Numbered from the stretch's first letter, positions 45,560 to 56,470 are shown. The stretch is 64,000 nucleotides of DNA from Glycine soja (GCF_004193775.1 NC_041020.1:4607657-4671656), one strand, 5' to 3'. The notes: generated by a model from the sequence alone, not told the origin. Program-made: numbers and translations.

Positions 45560-48500
45560 GGAGAAGCAAACAATGGGAGTCATTCCTTCCCTCCTTTCCC
45601 TTTCTTATCTTTTCCTCCTTTACTAAATATTTCCCTCTTGCAATTGTAAAGTCTCCATGATAATGAGAGGCTAAACCCCCTTAGTTGGGAACTTGGCAGC
45701 CAACTCCTCTTGATGTAATTTCTCTTCCTATCTATTTATGAATATTACATTTGCATTATCTTTTTCTATGCTTAAAATTGTTGCTTGTGGCTTGATGACC
45801 TATTTGCAAGGTAAGTTTTAGGCGTAGCGTTGGGAAACTTTATTTTCTAATAGAACTGAGAAAGGGTATCTAAATAAAGTCATCACTAGGGATATGTTGA
45901 TATTTGTTTAGCATGTTATACATTTCTATTCTTAATGCAATTTACTATTTTAGCTCTGCAAAGGGATTTGGGAGAGAAAATAGATAAATTAGGCTCTTTC
46001 ATGCGAGAAACCAAAGTTAGAGTATATTAGTAGATGAATGTGTAAATTGGAATAATTATAAATAGAAAAAAAATCATTAACATTACATTAAGAAGTAGCT
46101 CTGGTAAGCTAGGTTTCCAACATTCTCATCTTCTGAATTTTCTTCTACAATATTATTGGATTTTCTCATCTTTTTTGTCTTTAATTAATTAATTTAAATT
46201 CATGTTTAATTCTTTTTCTTGTTTGATTTAATTTTCAGCAATTTAATTTACTATTTTCTACAACCTTTCCAAATCTTTTTCTTAATTAAATATTCATCTA
46301 CTTAATTATAAAGAAAGTCTCTGTGGATTCGACACTCAAACTTCTGTTTTAACTTTACTACTTGGGACGAATTGGTGCACTTGCCAATCCATCAACAAGT
46401 TTTTGGCGTCGTTGTCGGGGACTTTGTTCTTTGTACTTAGTATTTTGGATATTCTATTTTTAATTGTTATTTTTCCTTAATTTTTCAAATTTAAATGATA
46501 AAAAAAGAAGAAGAGAAGAAGTATGCTTTTCTTGTGAGTCTATGCTTGTAGGGTGGAACCTCAGAAGAACTTGATCCACGTAAGATATTATAAGGAGGTG
46601 GACTAAGCATCTTGAAAGCATACGATTAAGGGCCAGTCACCCACCATTGGTAAATTGTGATTTTTGCGGAGGAAAGCATTTCAATAATTATTGTCATCTC
46701 TACTCCATGGAAAATTCTTGGTGGGGACAAGAGTTACACCCTTACAATCAATATAAAGAAAAAAAGACTTTCTAATATGGAGAATGTGTTTATACAATTC
46801 ATGGAAACATCCCAAGCTAGCTTTAAAGCCTATCAAAACTCATTTCAAAATCTGGAGATTCAGGTTGGCAAGAGTTACTCCATTGAAAATTGTTGGGAGC
46901 AAGAGTTACAAACTTACAATCAATATGAAGAAGAAATAATTTATAATCTTGATAATTTGTTGATGCGACTCATGGAAACATCCGAAGCTACTCAACATGC
47001 AATTCAAAATTTGGAAATTCAAGTTGTTAAGCTAGCAAAAGAAGTGGCTAAATTACCCTTGGTCACAAGGGAAGAAAACTTTGTCGAGGTTGAAGCTCAT
47101 GAGAAAAGTCTTGTAGAAGAGCATGATTTAAGAGAAAAAGACGAAGAAAAAAGTAAGGAGACAACACAACAACAATGGGAGAAATGCTCACGGGTAGACA
47201 TTCAACAAGGAAGTATTCTCCAAGTCAATACCCCTCCTCATCAACTGATTGGCAAGGAAGAAAGACATGGAGAATGCGATAAATCTTTAAGTGTCATTCT
47301 CTCCTTGATGATGAGAATCCTAAAACTGCCCAAATGCAGGGACCTATGACCAGGAGTAGGACCAAACAGTCAGTGGATACCCTCCAACAAATGGTATCAA
47401 CCATACTAAAAAGGTCCAAGTGGAGAATGATGAAGGCCTAGAGGCACTACCAATAATCTTGATTGTTGTTGAAGGTCCAAACTAATTTAAAGACCCATGC
47501 CAAATATGTTCTTTTTATATTTCTATTTTTTTTCGTTGTCATTTTGGCCCAAACTGATTTGAAGTTCCATGTCTATTTCTATTTTCTTGTTCAAATATAC
47601 TATATGTATTAATTTCATTTTCAATAGAATGACTTTTGGCATTTGATAAAATTTCGTGAGAACTTCTCTCTGGGTTCCTCACTAAACCAATCTCGGACTT
47701 ATCAAGGTAATCCCTGTGGCATCTACCCTGACTTATCTTCCCTCTCTGGAAGTGGCGTCATCCAAAACTCTATAACCTGTAACAAGCGATCTGCTCCTAG
47801 TAAGGATCACATCACTTGAACACCAACACTTTTCTTGCAATGGTATCCAAGGCATTTCCGAGATACATGACTTTCATGGAATCTCTAGCTAAGAAGCGAA
47901 AATGCAAGGAAGATATGTTCTCAGTGACATTCATGCCACCTTGAAGGCATCTGACCCGTCAAGCTAATGATATTAAAAAAGTGCTTACTAGGAGGCAATC
48001 CAGGACTTCTTACTTTATCCTTTTTTTAATTGCATTGTGTGTTTTTTTTTTCTTAGGATAGTTGTGTTCAATTTATTTCAATAATAACGCGTGCTTGCCT
48101 TAGCTCCAAGAGGTTAAGAAAACTGTAGGAATGTCTTGCATGAGTGAAGTGATAAGAAGCGACCAAATGCCTGTACAAGTTGCTTGGTCAGGAGTCCAGC
48201 TTCCTTCTGTAGGGGGGTTGATACCTTTGGTACTAGTAATGATGATGCCAAGGAGACTGGAGCTGATGATGATTATGTTGCGGACATCACTGCTGTACAA
48301 GAAGCTTGGGATCCAAGGCCCACACAGGATTGAGGCCCATTTTGATCAAGATTTTTCTTTAAATTTCTTTATTTGTGTTCATTTATTTTGTTTTGTTTTC
48401 ACTTATTTTATTTTTATTTTAATTTCTTGCATTTATGACAGTTTAATTTCGGCAGTTTAATTTCAGTAGTTTAAATTTAGTCATTTAATTTTAATTCTGA

Positions 48501-49592
48501 TAGAGAAGTAGAAAGTTATTGATTGGTTGCAACACATTTTGAGTGAGAAGAACTGCGTACTAATGGATATTTTTGTGAATTGTTGATTCTCGTGCAAGTA
48601 AGCACCAGTGTAAATGATGGAGTGTGAACTAACAATACAAGAGTGAAAATGTTAGTATTTCTGACAGAAAAACATGGAATGAGAACCTGAATACTTCAAT
48701 GAAAACCGGTAAGTTGTGCAGACTTTCAACTATGAGAGAACAACTGGTTTTAATTTCCTGATTTTGCAAGATTCTTGGATTGCTTGAAATGCATGTATGA
48801 TGTGTAGATAATCAAGGCCTTGTTTGTTATTTTATTTCAACTACTTAGCCAAAAAGCCATCGTGTGAATGAATGCATCCCTTGCACCCTTTCTAAGCCTA
48901 ATGTAAAAAAAAAAATTGTTATTGGAACCCAAACCCAAAAAGTGATATTTACTAACTACCTTTTTTTAGGTTGTAGGAGAGTACTCATGGATCCAGACAA
49001 ATTTGCCCCAAATTTGGGGGAATGTTTTTGGGTGATTTTCTATTTCAGGAAAATAAATATACAAAACAAGTTAAATTGAGTTACAAAATATGGTATTACA
49101 CTAGCTTAGTCTGAATGTTTTTACATTTGCAAAAGAAAAAAAGAAAAGAAAAGAAAAAGAAAGAGAAGATTTAAAGAATAAAAGTTGGGGTAAACCATCG
49201 TCAAAGAAAAATAAAGGTGCTGAAAAGAGTAGCAAAGCAATAAGGTTGGTGTTGTGAGAAATTCTAAGTTGTGGTTTATACATACTTTGGGGGAATGAAT
49301 GCTCTCCCAGATCCTAAGCTTTGATTCCTAGAAAAACCATGATTTCTTTGTTAGCCCAATCATGTTACAAGGCTAATAAAGTCCTTAGTGAACCACATTG
49401 AGCATGCATGATAGCATTGACTGAGATGATGTGCAAAGTTGAGAATTTTACTATTTAGTTGTTATAATTCAAATACTTTTACCGAGACACTTATGAGAAT
49501 GAGAGAAACACTAGCCTTGTGAGTAAAATTAAGCCCAGGAAAGCAAGCGAATTGAGGAAAGAAGGGCTAATTAAGAAAAAAAGACTAAAAGA
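45560..49592 (+). mobile_element. Gypsy-type LTR element without pol (non-autonomous)
   Basis: A 5'-truncated LTR (45560-46397) is followed by TTTTTGGCGTCGTTGTCGGGG, the usual start of the internal region in Athila/Tat-type plant gypsy elements. A Gag-like ORF comes next, then AAAAAGTGCTTACTAGGAGGCAATCC (47975-48003), a motif often seen towards the 3' end of such elements. Sequence resembling the 5' part of the LTR begins near 49518 (AATTAAGCCCAGGAAAGC, GGAAAGAAGGGCTAATTAAG) and is cut at 49592 by a CACTA insertion. No protease, RT or integrase was seen. Confidence 0.65.
46657..47349 (+). pseudogene. Gag-like ORF of the gypsy element
   Basis: Just upstream (46650-46690) a Cys/His cluster, CDFC then C-H within about 12 residues, resembles a zinc-binding motif. 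The ORF then has two related segments (FMETSQASFKAYQNSFQNLE and LMETSEATQHAIQNLEIQV), each preceded by a SYSIENCWEQELQTYNQY-like unit, and an acidic/basic tail (EEHDLREKDEEKSKE). The repeat with coiled-coil potential suits Gag self-association. No start in good context is evident and a frameshift is likely. Function is inferred from position only. Confidence 0.5.
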
Positions 49593-49614
49593 CACTATTA
49601 GAAATTACACTTTC

Positions 49615-50255
49615 AACATCAATTATTTAGGGCATTCTACATCGGCTCTAAAACTGATGTTGAAAGTGACGATGTTGAATGTATCATCATTAACATCGGT
49701 TTTATAAATAACCGATGTTAAATACAAAGAACTACAACAAAAAAAGTGTATGCATGACGAAAGCTGACATCGGTTTTGTAGTAAAACCGATGTTAATGTT
49801 AAATATTAACATTGGTTCTCTGTAAGAACCGATGTTAATTTAATATATTAACATCGGTTTCAGTAGAAAACCGATGTCAACGTTGATGATGCATATACTT
49901 ATTTGTTGTACGTCTTTGTATATAACATCGGCTATTCACAGAAAACCGATGTTAATGTACAACTTTAACATCGGTTATTTATAGATAACCGATGTTAACA
50001 TTTGTACATTAACATCGGTTATGTATAGATAGCCGATGTTAACATATGTACATTAACATCGGTTATATATAAATAACCGATGTTAATATAGAAACAGTAA
50101 CATCAGTTATGTAGGAATAACCGATGTTAATGTACAAAAGTTAACATCGGTTTTGTGTATGACTGATGTTAAGGTTCATGTCGACATCATTTTTTGTAAA
50201 TAACCGATGTTGTTTACCATATTGACATCGGTTTTTGTTAATAACCAATGTTGTT
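49615..50255. repeat. Subterminal array of about 12 inverted units in CACTA-3
   Basis: Repeated stem-loops pair TTAACATCGGTT with AACCGATGTTAA around 8-12-nt spacers such as ATTTATAGAT. Several show matched changes on both arms (GGTTAT with ATAACC, GGTTTT with AAAACC). Confidence 0.9.
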
Positions 50256-51889
50256 TTCAAGTATTTTTTATATATACTTTCTGTTTTTACAGTAAACCCA
50301 AAATTGTACCTTTCAAATGCAATTTCAAGCCCAATTTACAGCAAATAAACATTTTATTCTGCTTTCAAGCAGTTTTAATGATAATAAACATCAAATTATT
50401 GATTTATCATAAAGAACAATCATCAAATGAATTCAATGTTCATATTACATAGAAAATGTCAAAAATGTTAACGCAAAGTAAATTAAAGCTAAAGATAATG
50501 TCCCTAAATCCTAGGCCTGATCTATAACTCGGAGATAAAACTGTGCCCACTGGATCCGCAATGCCTTTAATCTCTCTGACTCCAATGGTCTAGGATCGTT
50601 AAAATACTGCATGATGAAATAAATCATAATAAGTTAATAATGTAATACAAATTATAAATAAATCGATTTTGTTTGAAATAAACTTACCGCTTCCCAATTA
50701 TTCCTAAAAGTTCCTAAAATGATGGTGGACATCCAATGCATCACATAGTAGCCGCACTCAGTACTTCTTTTTTGTCTATTACACTAAATACATAATGAAA
50801 TTTGGATATTAATTAAACAACTAGTGTACAAACACATAAAGAAATATATATAAGTGGAAGTTTTATGTAAATGACGTACCTTGACGACAATCCACCTAGC
50901 AGGAGCCTTTGATTTAGGCTGTGGAGCATCATCAAGACCTTTTAAAGCACTGTTCCAGATGAGTAACAATTAAAAACTGGTGTTGTACGTTGAGATATTT
51001 CAATGCAAATGTATTGAAAAGAACACTAACCTATTAATAATCCCCTTAAAGTAGTTGTCTGGCCTGTTATGCAATGAACAAAACTAGACAACTAGGTGTT
51101 CCTTGGGCAGGATGACCACCATCTGCCAGTGTCCGCTACAGTGGAGATTAATATGGGTTAGTACATTAGTAAACATTAATTAAATTCAGTTATTTTGTGA
51201 CTTACCCATTTTGGTAGGCTCCAAGATAGACATCGCGTTTTGAACTCTGCATCCAACTCTTTATGTAACTTTCAGACTCAAACTGTGATTGCCCAGACCT
51301 CTTAATGGACTGTGGCTCGAGGAATCCATAGATACCAGAATTCCCCGCTCGCATACATGTTTAAGTGAGATGCCTGTTAATGTTAAGTCAAAGTTAAATA
51401 TGTATGAATTGAAAGCAATAACTTAGGTAATTAAAAGTAATATAAAATGACTTACAGAATCCACAACTGTAACATTGATATGCTGAGACATTGACCACCG
51501 TGTGCGATTTCAGAGAGGTCTTCATGCTTTATGTAGAGGGGGAAATCTGGATTAAAGACCCTGAACATGGTGGCATCCCATCTAACCTGATAAGGCCTCA
51601 AGAAAAGCTCTGGGATGGTCAATGTCATCAGATAAAGCGGATCATCGACCTCCAGATTGGGCTTTGGAGGTGGTTTTGTCGGAGACACAGCTACCTGTTC
51701 ATGAAACAAAGTTAAATAGCCTAATTTGAGGCACACTTAATGAATTAATTTAAAAAGTGTGGAAGCAAAGCTTCATGATGAATCAACAATGATTCAAAGG
51801 TGTTTTGATGATAACAATGATAACAACAAAAGATGATGACAAAAGTGATGAACAAAAAGCTCAAGTGAATCAAAGAACATCCATCTCAA

Positions 51890-52092
51890 GTGAATCAAAG
51901 AACATCCATCTCAAGAGAATCAAGAACAAGTCAAGAGTTCAAGAATCAAGAAGAAAGCCTACAAACAAGATTCAAGATTCAAGATTCAAGATCTCAAGAA
52001 TCAAGATCAACATTCAAGACTCAAGATTCAAGAATCAAGATCAAGATTCAAGACTCAAGATTCAAGAATGAAGAAAAGACTCAATCAAGATA
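51890..52092 (+). repeat. TTCAAGA-type minisatellite in the LTR
   Basis: Repeats of ATTCAAGA / AATCAAGA. The 5' LTR has an extra block of about 33 bp (near 52008-52040) that the 3' LTR lacks, so the array has changed since insertion. Confidence 0.85.
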
Positions 52093-52171
52093 AGTATTAA
52101 ATTTTTTTTTTCAAAACTTTGAATAGCACATGAGTTTTTGACAAAACCTTTACCAAAGAGTTTTTACTCTC

Positions 52172-52412
52172 TGGTAATCGATTACCATATTGTTGTAATC
52201 GATTACCAGTAGCAAAATAAGTTTGAAAATGTTTTCAAACTGAATTTACAACGTTCCAAATATTTTCAAAAGGCTGTAATCGATTACAATGTTTTGGTAA
52301 TCGATTACCAGTGTTCTTGAACGTTGAAATTCAAATTTAAATGTGAAAAGTCACATTGTTTCATTCAAAAGCTTTGTGTAATCGATTACACATATTTGGT
52401 AATCGATTACCA
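52172..52412. promoter_or_regulatory. Six palindromes centred on ATCGAT in the LTR U3 region
   Basis: TGGTAATCGATTACCA at 52172-52187, 52295-52310 and 52397-52412; GTAATCGATTAC at 52195-52206; TGTAATCGATTACA at 52275-52288; TGTGTAATCGATTACACA at 52375-52392. They lie 130-370 bp upstream of the TATA box, where enhancer sites are expected, and are conserved in the 3' LTR. More copies occur in the internal region at 55063-55170. Binding by a dimeric transcription factor is an inference. Confidence 0.8.
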
Positions 52413-52539
52413 GTGTTTGTTTCTGAAAAATCTAAAGATGTAACTCTTCAAAAAGGTTTTGACTTTTTCAAATGGGTTTTAAGTTTTTCTAAAAGTTATA
52501 ACTCTTCTGAATGGTCTTCTTGACCAGACATAAAGAGTC

Positions 52540-52547
52540 TATAAAAG
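52540..52547 (+). promoter_or_regulatory. TATA box of the LTR promoter
   Basis: TATAAAAG precedes the T-rich sequence where transcription should start (about 52570). The 3' LTR has the same box at 57680-57687. Confidence 0.75.
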
Positions 52548-52745
52548 CAAGGCTTTGTTTTGCATTTTGAATCAATCATTCCAATCTTGAATACTTTTTC
52601 AATTCATTCAAACAATCCTTTACAAGCCTTGAATCTCTTTGAACTTCTTCTTCTTCTTTGTACCCAAAGCTTTATGAAGTTTTCTGGTTTTCCAAACCTT
52701 GAAAACTTGTGCTATTCATCCTTTTCATTCTCTTCTCCCTTTGCC

Positions 52746-53196
52746 AAAAAGAATTCGCCAAGGACTAACCGCCTGAATTCTTTTTGTGTCTCTCTTCTCT
52801 CTTTTCCAAAAGAAGGAAGGACTAACCGCCTGAATTATTTTGTGTCTCCCTTCTCCCTTGTCAAAGAATTCAACACGACACAGTCTGAGAATTCTTTTGA
52901 TTCTTCCCATTCCCTAATACAAAAGCGTTCAAAGGTTTAACCGCCTGAGAATTCTTTTGTATCCCCATTCACAAAGTATCAAAGGTGTAACAACCTGAGA
53001 TCTTTGTCTTAACACATTGGAGGGTACATTCTTTGTGGTACAAGTAGAGGGTACATCTACTTGGGTTTGACTGAGAACAAGAGAGGGTACATCTCTTGTG
53101 GATCAGTTCTAGTGGAGGATACATCCACTAGGTTCAAAGAGAACAAGGGAGGGTACATCCCTTGTGGATCTTTGCTTGTAAAAGGATTTTTACAAG
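52746..53196 (+). promoter_or_regulatory. Array of about ten RNA hairpins in the retrotransposon leader (5' LTR)
   Basis: Group A has stems enclosing a TAACCGCCTGA-like loop: 52746-52785 (11-bp stem), 52807-52842, 52861-52900 (AGTCTGA variant, 11 bp with a bulge), 52917-52962 (9 bp), 52971-53007. Group B has stems enclosing GGGTACA: 53013-53037 (imperfect), 53041-53063 (CAAGTAGA/TCTACTTG), 53077-53099 (ACAAGAGA/TCTCTTGT), 53109-53131 (CTAGTGGA/TCCACTAG, loop GGATACA), 53143-53165 (ACAAGGGA/TCCCTTGT). A final 9-bp stem CTTGTAAAA/TTTTACAAG with loop GGAT is at 53175-53196. The four perfect 8-bp stems differ in sequence but all pair, which indicates selection for structure. They lie between the predicted transcript start and the PBS. 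Confidence 0.85.
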
Positions 53197-53491
53197 GTTG
53201 AAAGAAATTTCAAGGACCGCAGGTCGCTTGGGGACTGGAGGTAGGCACGGGTTTGTGCTGAACCAGTATAAAAATTCTTGTGTGTTTGTTTTCTTCTTCC
53301 CTACTCTTTTACTTTCCACTGTGCATTTAATTTCCGCTTTTACTTTCTGTTAAGTTTCTCTTCTACTCCATATTCTCTTAACAACATAAGTTAAAAGCCT
53401 TAAAAGCGTAATTTTTTAATTGGTAAACTTTTAGGAATAATTAATTCAACCCCCCCTTCTTAATTATTCTGAGGCCACTCGATCCAACAAG

Positions 53492-53503
53492 TGGTATCAG
53501 AGC
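53492..53503 (+). promoter_or_regulatory. Primer-binding site of the young retrotransposon
   Basis: TGGTATCAGAGC, complementary to initiator Met tRNA, lies two bases after the 5' LTR and 14 bases before the gag ATG. Confidence 0.9.
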
Positions 53504-53517
53504 AGGTTTCTTGTAGG

Positions 53518-54564
53518 ATGGCCTCCTCAAATCCTTTGTTTCCTGAAGGAAATTCTATTCACAGACCACCCATTTTCAATGGTGAGGGTTACCATTATTG
53601 GAAAACCCGCATGCAAATATTCATTGAAGCCATAGATCTAAATATATGGGAAGCAATAGAATTAGGACCACATATACCCACAATAGTAGATGTAAGCACA
53701 AGTACTTCAACCCAAAAACCTAGAGATCAGTGGACAGAAGAAGATAGGAGAAAAATCCAGTACGATCTCAAAGCCAAAAGTATCATCACTTCAGCCCTAG
53801 GGATAGATGAGTACTTTAGAGTATCAAATTGTACTAATGCCAAGGATATGTGGGATACTCTCCAGTTAACCCATGAAGGAACCACAGATGTAAAAAGGTC
53901 TAGAATAAATACCCTTACCCATGAATATGAGTTATTTAGGATGAATCCAAATGAAAACGTTCAGAGTTTACAAAAAGGGTTTACACATATTGTAAACCAT
54001 CTTGCATCATTAGGAAAAGTTTTTCCTAATGAGGATTTAATTAATAAAGTCTTAAGAAGTTTAAGTAGGGAATGGCAGCCCAAGGTAACTGCTATTTCTA
54101 AAAGCAAAGATCTCTCTTCCATGTCTCTTGCCACTTTATTTGGTAAATTGCAGGAACACGAGATGGAACTTCAACGCCTCAATCAGAATGAAGAAAATGA
54201 CAAAAATAAGAGAAGCATAGCCCTTAAAGCCTCATCTTCCATACAAGAAGAAAACGAAGAAGAAGATTCAGATGATGAAGATGTTTCCTTCTTTGTTAAG
54301 AAGTTTCAGAAATACATCAAGAAAAGGAAAATTGATAGGCGTCAGAATTTCATTAATGGAAGAAAATCACAAGAGGATTCTCAAGTCCTTAGGTGTTACA
54401 AATGCAACCAAATTGGTCACATCAAGGCAAACTGTCCGTCAAATGAAGAATGGTCGGAGAAAAGTGAAAAGAAAAGATTTGACGAAAGAAGAACTAAGAA
54501 AGCATACATTGCATGGATGACAATGATTCATCCGATGGTTCAGAAAAGGAGATTAATCTTTTAA
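53518..54564 (+). CDS. Gag protein of the SIRE-like retrotransposon
   Basis: ATG 53518 (MASSNPLFPEGNSIHRPPIF) is the first in-frame ATG after the PBS. The 348 residues include the copia Gag domain (YHYWKTRMQIFIEAIDLNIW, LTHEGTTDVKRSRINTL, REWQPKVTAISKSKDLSSMS) and a zinc knuckle CYKCNQIGHIKANC near residues 297-310. The last about 12 residues look frameshifted: in the next frame DDNDSSDGSEKEINLLTKDY continues the expected acidic segment. The frame then closes, and no protease follows. The Gag core and zinc knuckle are intact, so particle formation and RNA binding are plausible. Confidence 0.85.
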   Translation: MASSNPLFPEGNSIHRPPIFNGEGYHYWKTRMQIFIEAIDLNIWEAIELGPHIPTIVDVSTSTSTQKPRDQWTEEDRRKIQYDLKAKSIITSALGIDEYFRVSNCTNAKDMWDTLQLTHEGTTDVKRSRINTLTHEYELFRMNPNENVQSLQKGFTHIVNHLASLGKVFPNEDLINKVLRSLSREWQPKVTAISKSKDLSSMSLATLFGKLQEHEMELQRLNQNEENDKNKRSIALKASSSIQEENEEEDSDDEDVSFFVKKFQKYIKKRKIDRRQNFINGRKSQEDSQVLRCYKCNQIGHIKANCPSNEEWSEKSEKKRFDERRTKKAYIAWMTMIHPMVQKRRLIF

Positions 54565-55363
54565 CCAAAGATTATGAAAGTGACGAGAACATCTCTCAAT
54601 GATGAAAAACAAGGAGAAAAAGAATGATTCTCATCTTTGAAGATATAGACACTTCAATCCTGAAGAAGGTAATATCAAAATCATTATCTTATTAAAATTT
54701 CTCTTAAAGTTGAAATTTTCATTCAAATAATTTAACTATGATGACTAACAGTTCTTTATTTGTTTGTCTTTTGATTGATTGAAATCATGAGTATATTTGC
54801 CTGATTGATTTCATTCTATTTGCATGAAATATTCATTCATTTATTCAAGTAAAATCATATTCTTCATACTTGTGTTGTAATTGTTCTTGATAAAATTGAT
54901 TATCTTCATGTTTTGAATATTTTTGCATGACATGATATGTAAATTACATGATTGAAAATTAGTCATAAAGTATTTTCAAATATAGTATTTTCAAAAATAG
55001 TTTTCAAAACTTCTTCTCTCCTAAAAAGCCTTCTATTTTTGTTTTCTGACTAAAATAACCACTGGTAATCAATTACCATAATAGTGTAATCGATTACAAG
55101 CAGTTATTTTTGGCAAAGTTGCTCTCTGGTAATCGATTACTATATTTGTGTAATCGATTATGACGCATCCCTGCACCTATATATTCAAATTTCAAATTCT
55201 GAAACTTGCAACCTTTCATTCTCTCGAAAACCCTCGCCCCCAATTTTTCTTCCAGCCATATCTCACTCAATTCTTATTCAAATCACTCCCCACAAAGCCC
55301 AAACTTCATATTTTTTCAATCTCTTTCATTTGAACCGATTGAAATCCCGAAAAAACTCTTCAA
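54565..55363. other. Internal spacer of the retrotransposon where pol would be expected
   Basis: No protease, integrase or RT motif in any frame. The stretch is AT-rich and holds further ATCGAT palindromes at 55063-55170 (TGGTAATCAATTACCA, GTAATCGATTAC). The second ORF begins after TCAAATGGCAG. Confidence 0.7.
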
Positions 55364-56470
55364 ATGGCAGAACCATCGAAAAAGCGCAAAGGAACTTCGA
55401 GTCGTAGTCAGCGGCATTCTGGGTCACACGAAGCTCCAATTCCTCCCTCCATTCCCTCTGGGTCATTATTCTCATCAGAGGAACAGCGTACACAGTACAC
55501 AAACCTCTTTTCCTCTCGTTCCATTGCAGACCCAAAATTCATAGATATGGAGTTCTTCTCTAATGAGAATTTTGAATGCTTCCAAGCATTTGAAAACTCC
55601 AATCTTATTCCATTCATGTCTCTGAAATTACCTGTCTATTCTGAGTTAGTTAAAGCTTTTTATTCAAATTTAGAAATTCATGAAGATGTTCTAATGTCTG
55701 AAATCTATGGGATTAAGATGGTCATTGACCAATCCCTATTCTATGATTTAACAAAATTGCCTAGTGAAGGTGTGCCTTTTGAGGGTGCACTGATTGATGA
55801 ATGGAAATTTGATTTCTCTATGCATGATGCCCGCCGGTTGGTTTGCACCAACCAAGCGGATATGACCGGAAGACTTCTTGCCGGTTCATTGGCTTTTGAA
55901 AGCCGCATCCTCCATTACCTTATAGTTCGCATTTTGCTTCCTAGATCTTCAAACCTTGCCCAAGTTTCTGAAGAAGATCTCATTTTCATGTGGGCCTTTC
56001 ATAAAGGTTTACAAATTGATTGGTCACATCTTGTTAGATATCGCATGCATAAGGCATTGCGATTGAATGCCCCATTGCCTTATCCTCACCTTGTTACCCT
56101 CTTCCTTCAACATTTCAACATCCCTCTTGATTCTGAACCTTATGTTCCAATCAAGAGATCATTCCTTATAGGCGCTTCAGTCATAGCATCCTTTGGTTAT
56201 ATTAAGGAGCATGATGGATCATGGGTAAAGAAGGGTTCTAGAAATATTGATGAAGAAGGACATGAGGGAGAAGATTCATCTCTTCTTTTGAAGAATTTGG
56301 AAAGGTTTGATGGTCTTCAAACCTTTGTTGGTGAGAGGTTTGATACTTTGGAACTGCAAGTGGATATGCGCTTCAATGAAATGGAGTCAAGAATGACTAA
56401 GGTTGAAGAAGATGTATCTTACATCCGATCAAGCTTTGATCTTCCACCACCGCCGCCACCATCATCTTAG
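55364..56470 (+). CDS. Env-like 'putative plant transposon protein' ORF
   Basis: 368 residues with no interruption. The N-terminus is basic and Ser-rich (MAEPSKKRKGTSSRSQRHS). The middle contains FYSNLEIHEDVLMSEIYGIK, EGALIDEWKFDFSMHDAR, LIVRILLPRSSNLAQVSEED and DLIFMWAFHKGLQIDWSHLV, typical of the domain called putative plant transposon protein. It ends with a predicted coiled coil (RFDTLELQVDMRFNEMESRM) and PPPPPPSS. In SIRE-type elements the corresponding ORF follows pol and has been called env-like. I see no signal peptide or clear membrane anchor, so a true envelope role is doubtful. An open frame in an element without pol suggests recent descent from a functional copy. Confidence 0.75.
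   Translation: MAEPSKKRKGTSSRSQRHSGSHEAPIPPSIPSGSLFSSEEQRTQYTNLFSSRSIADPKFIDMEFFSNENFECFQAFENSNLIPFMSLKLPVYSELVKAFYSNLEIHEDVLMSEIYGIKMVIDQSLFYDLTKLPSEGVPFEGALIDEWKFDFSMHDARRLVCTNQADMTGRLLAGSLAFESRILHYLIVRILLPRSSNLAQVSEEDLIFMWAFHKGLQIDWSHLVRYRMHKALRLNAPLPYPHLVTLFLQHFNIPLDSEPYVPIKRSFLIGASVIASFGYIKEHDGSWVKKGSRNIDEEGHEGEDSSLLLKNLERFDGLQTFVGERFDTLELQVDMRFNEMESRMTKVEEDVSYIRSSFDLPPPPPPSS

Larger units (their letters stand above)
51758..53489 (+). repeat. 5' LTR of the young retrotransposon
   Basis: It contains, in order: a TTCAAGA-rich minisatellite (about 51890-52090), six ATCGAT-centred palindromes (52172-52412), a TATA box (52540), and a leader hairpin array (52746-53196). It is 33 bp longer than the 3' copy in the TTCAAGA region. 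Confidence 0.93.

Noticed and set aside
51805..52093. Lys/Ser-rich ORFs at the start of each LTR
   Set aside because: They are translations of the TTCAAGA minisatellite in the LTR, upstream of the promoter, and differ in length between the LTRs.
52560..52940. 126-residue ORF in the 5' LTR and its 109-residue copy in the 3' LTR
   Set aside because: They lie across the hairpin leader and differ by a frameshift between LTRs; pairing constraints explain the sequence better than coding.
52746..53196. Could the regularly spaced repeats be a CRISPR array?
   Set aside because: Units are self-complementary hairpins with varying stems, lie in an LTR and occur in both LTR copies; this is plant retrotransposon DNA with no cas genes.
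55364..56470. A true viral envelope gene
   Set aside because: No signal peptide, transmembrane anchor or Cys-rich ectodomain is visible; the ORF matches the plant 'putative transposon protein' type, so only the neutral label env-like is used.
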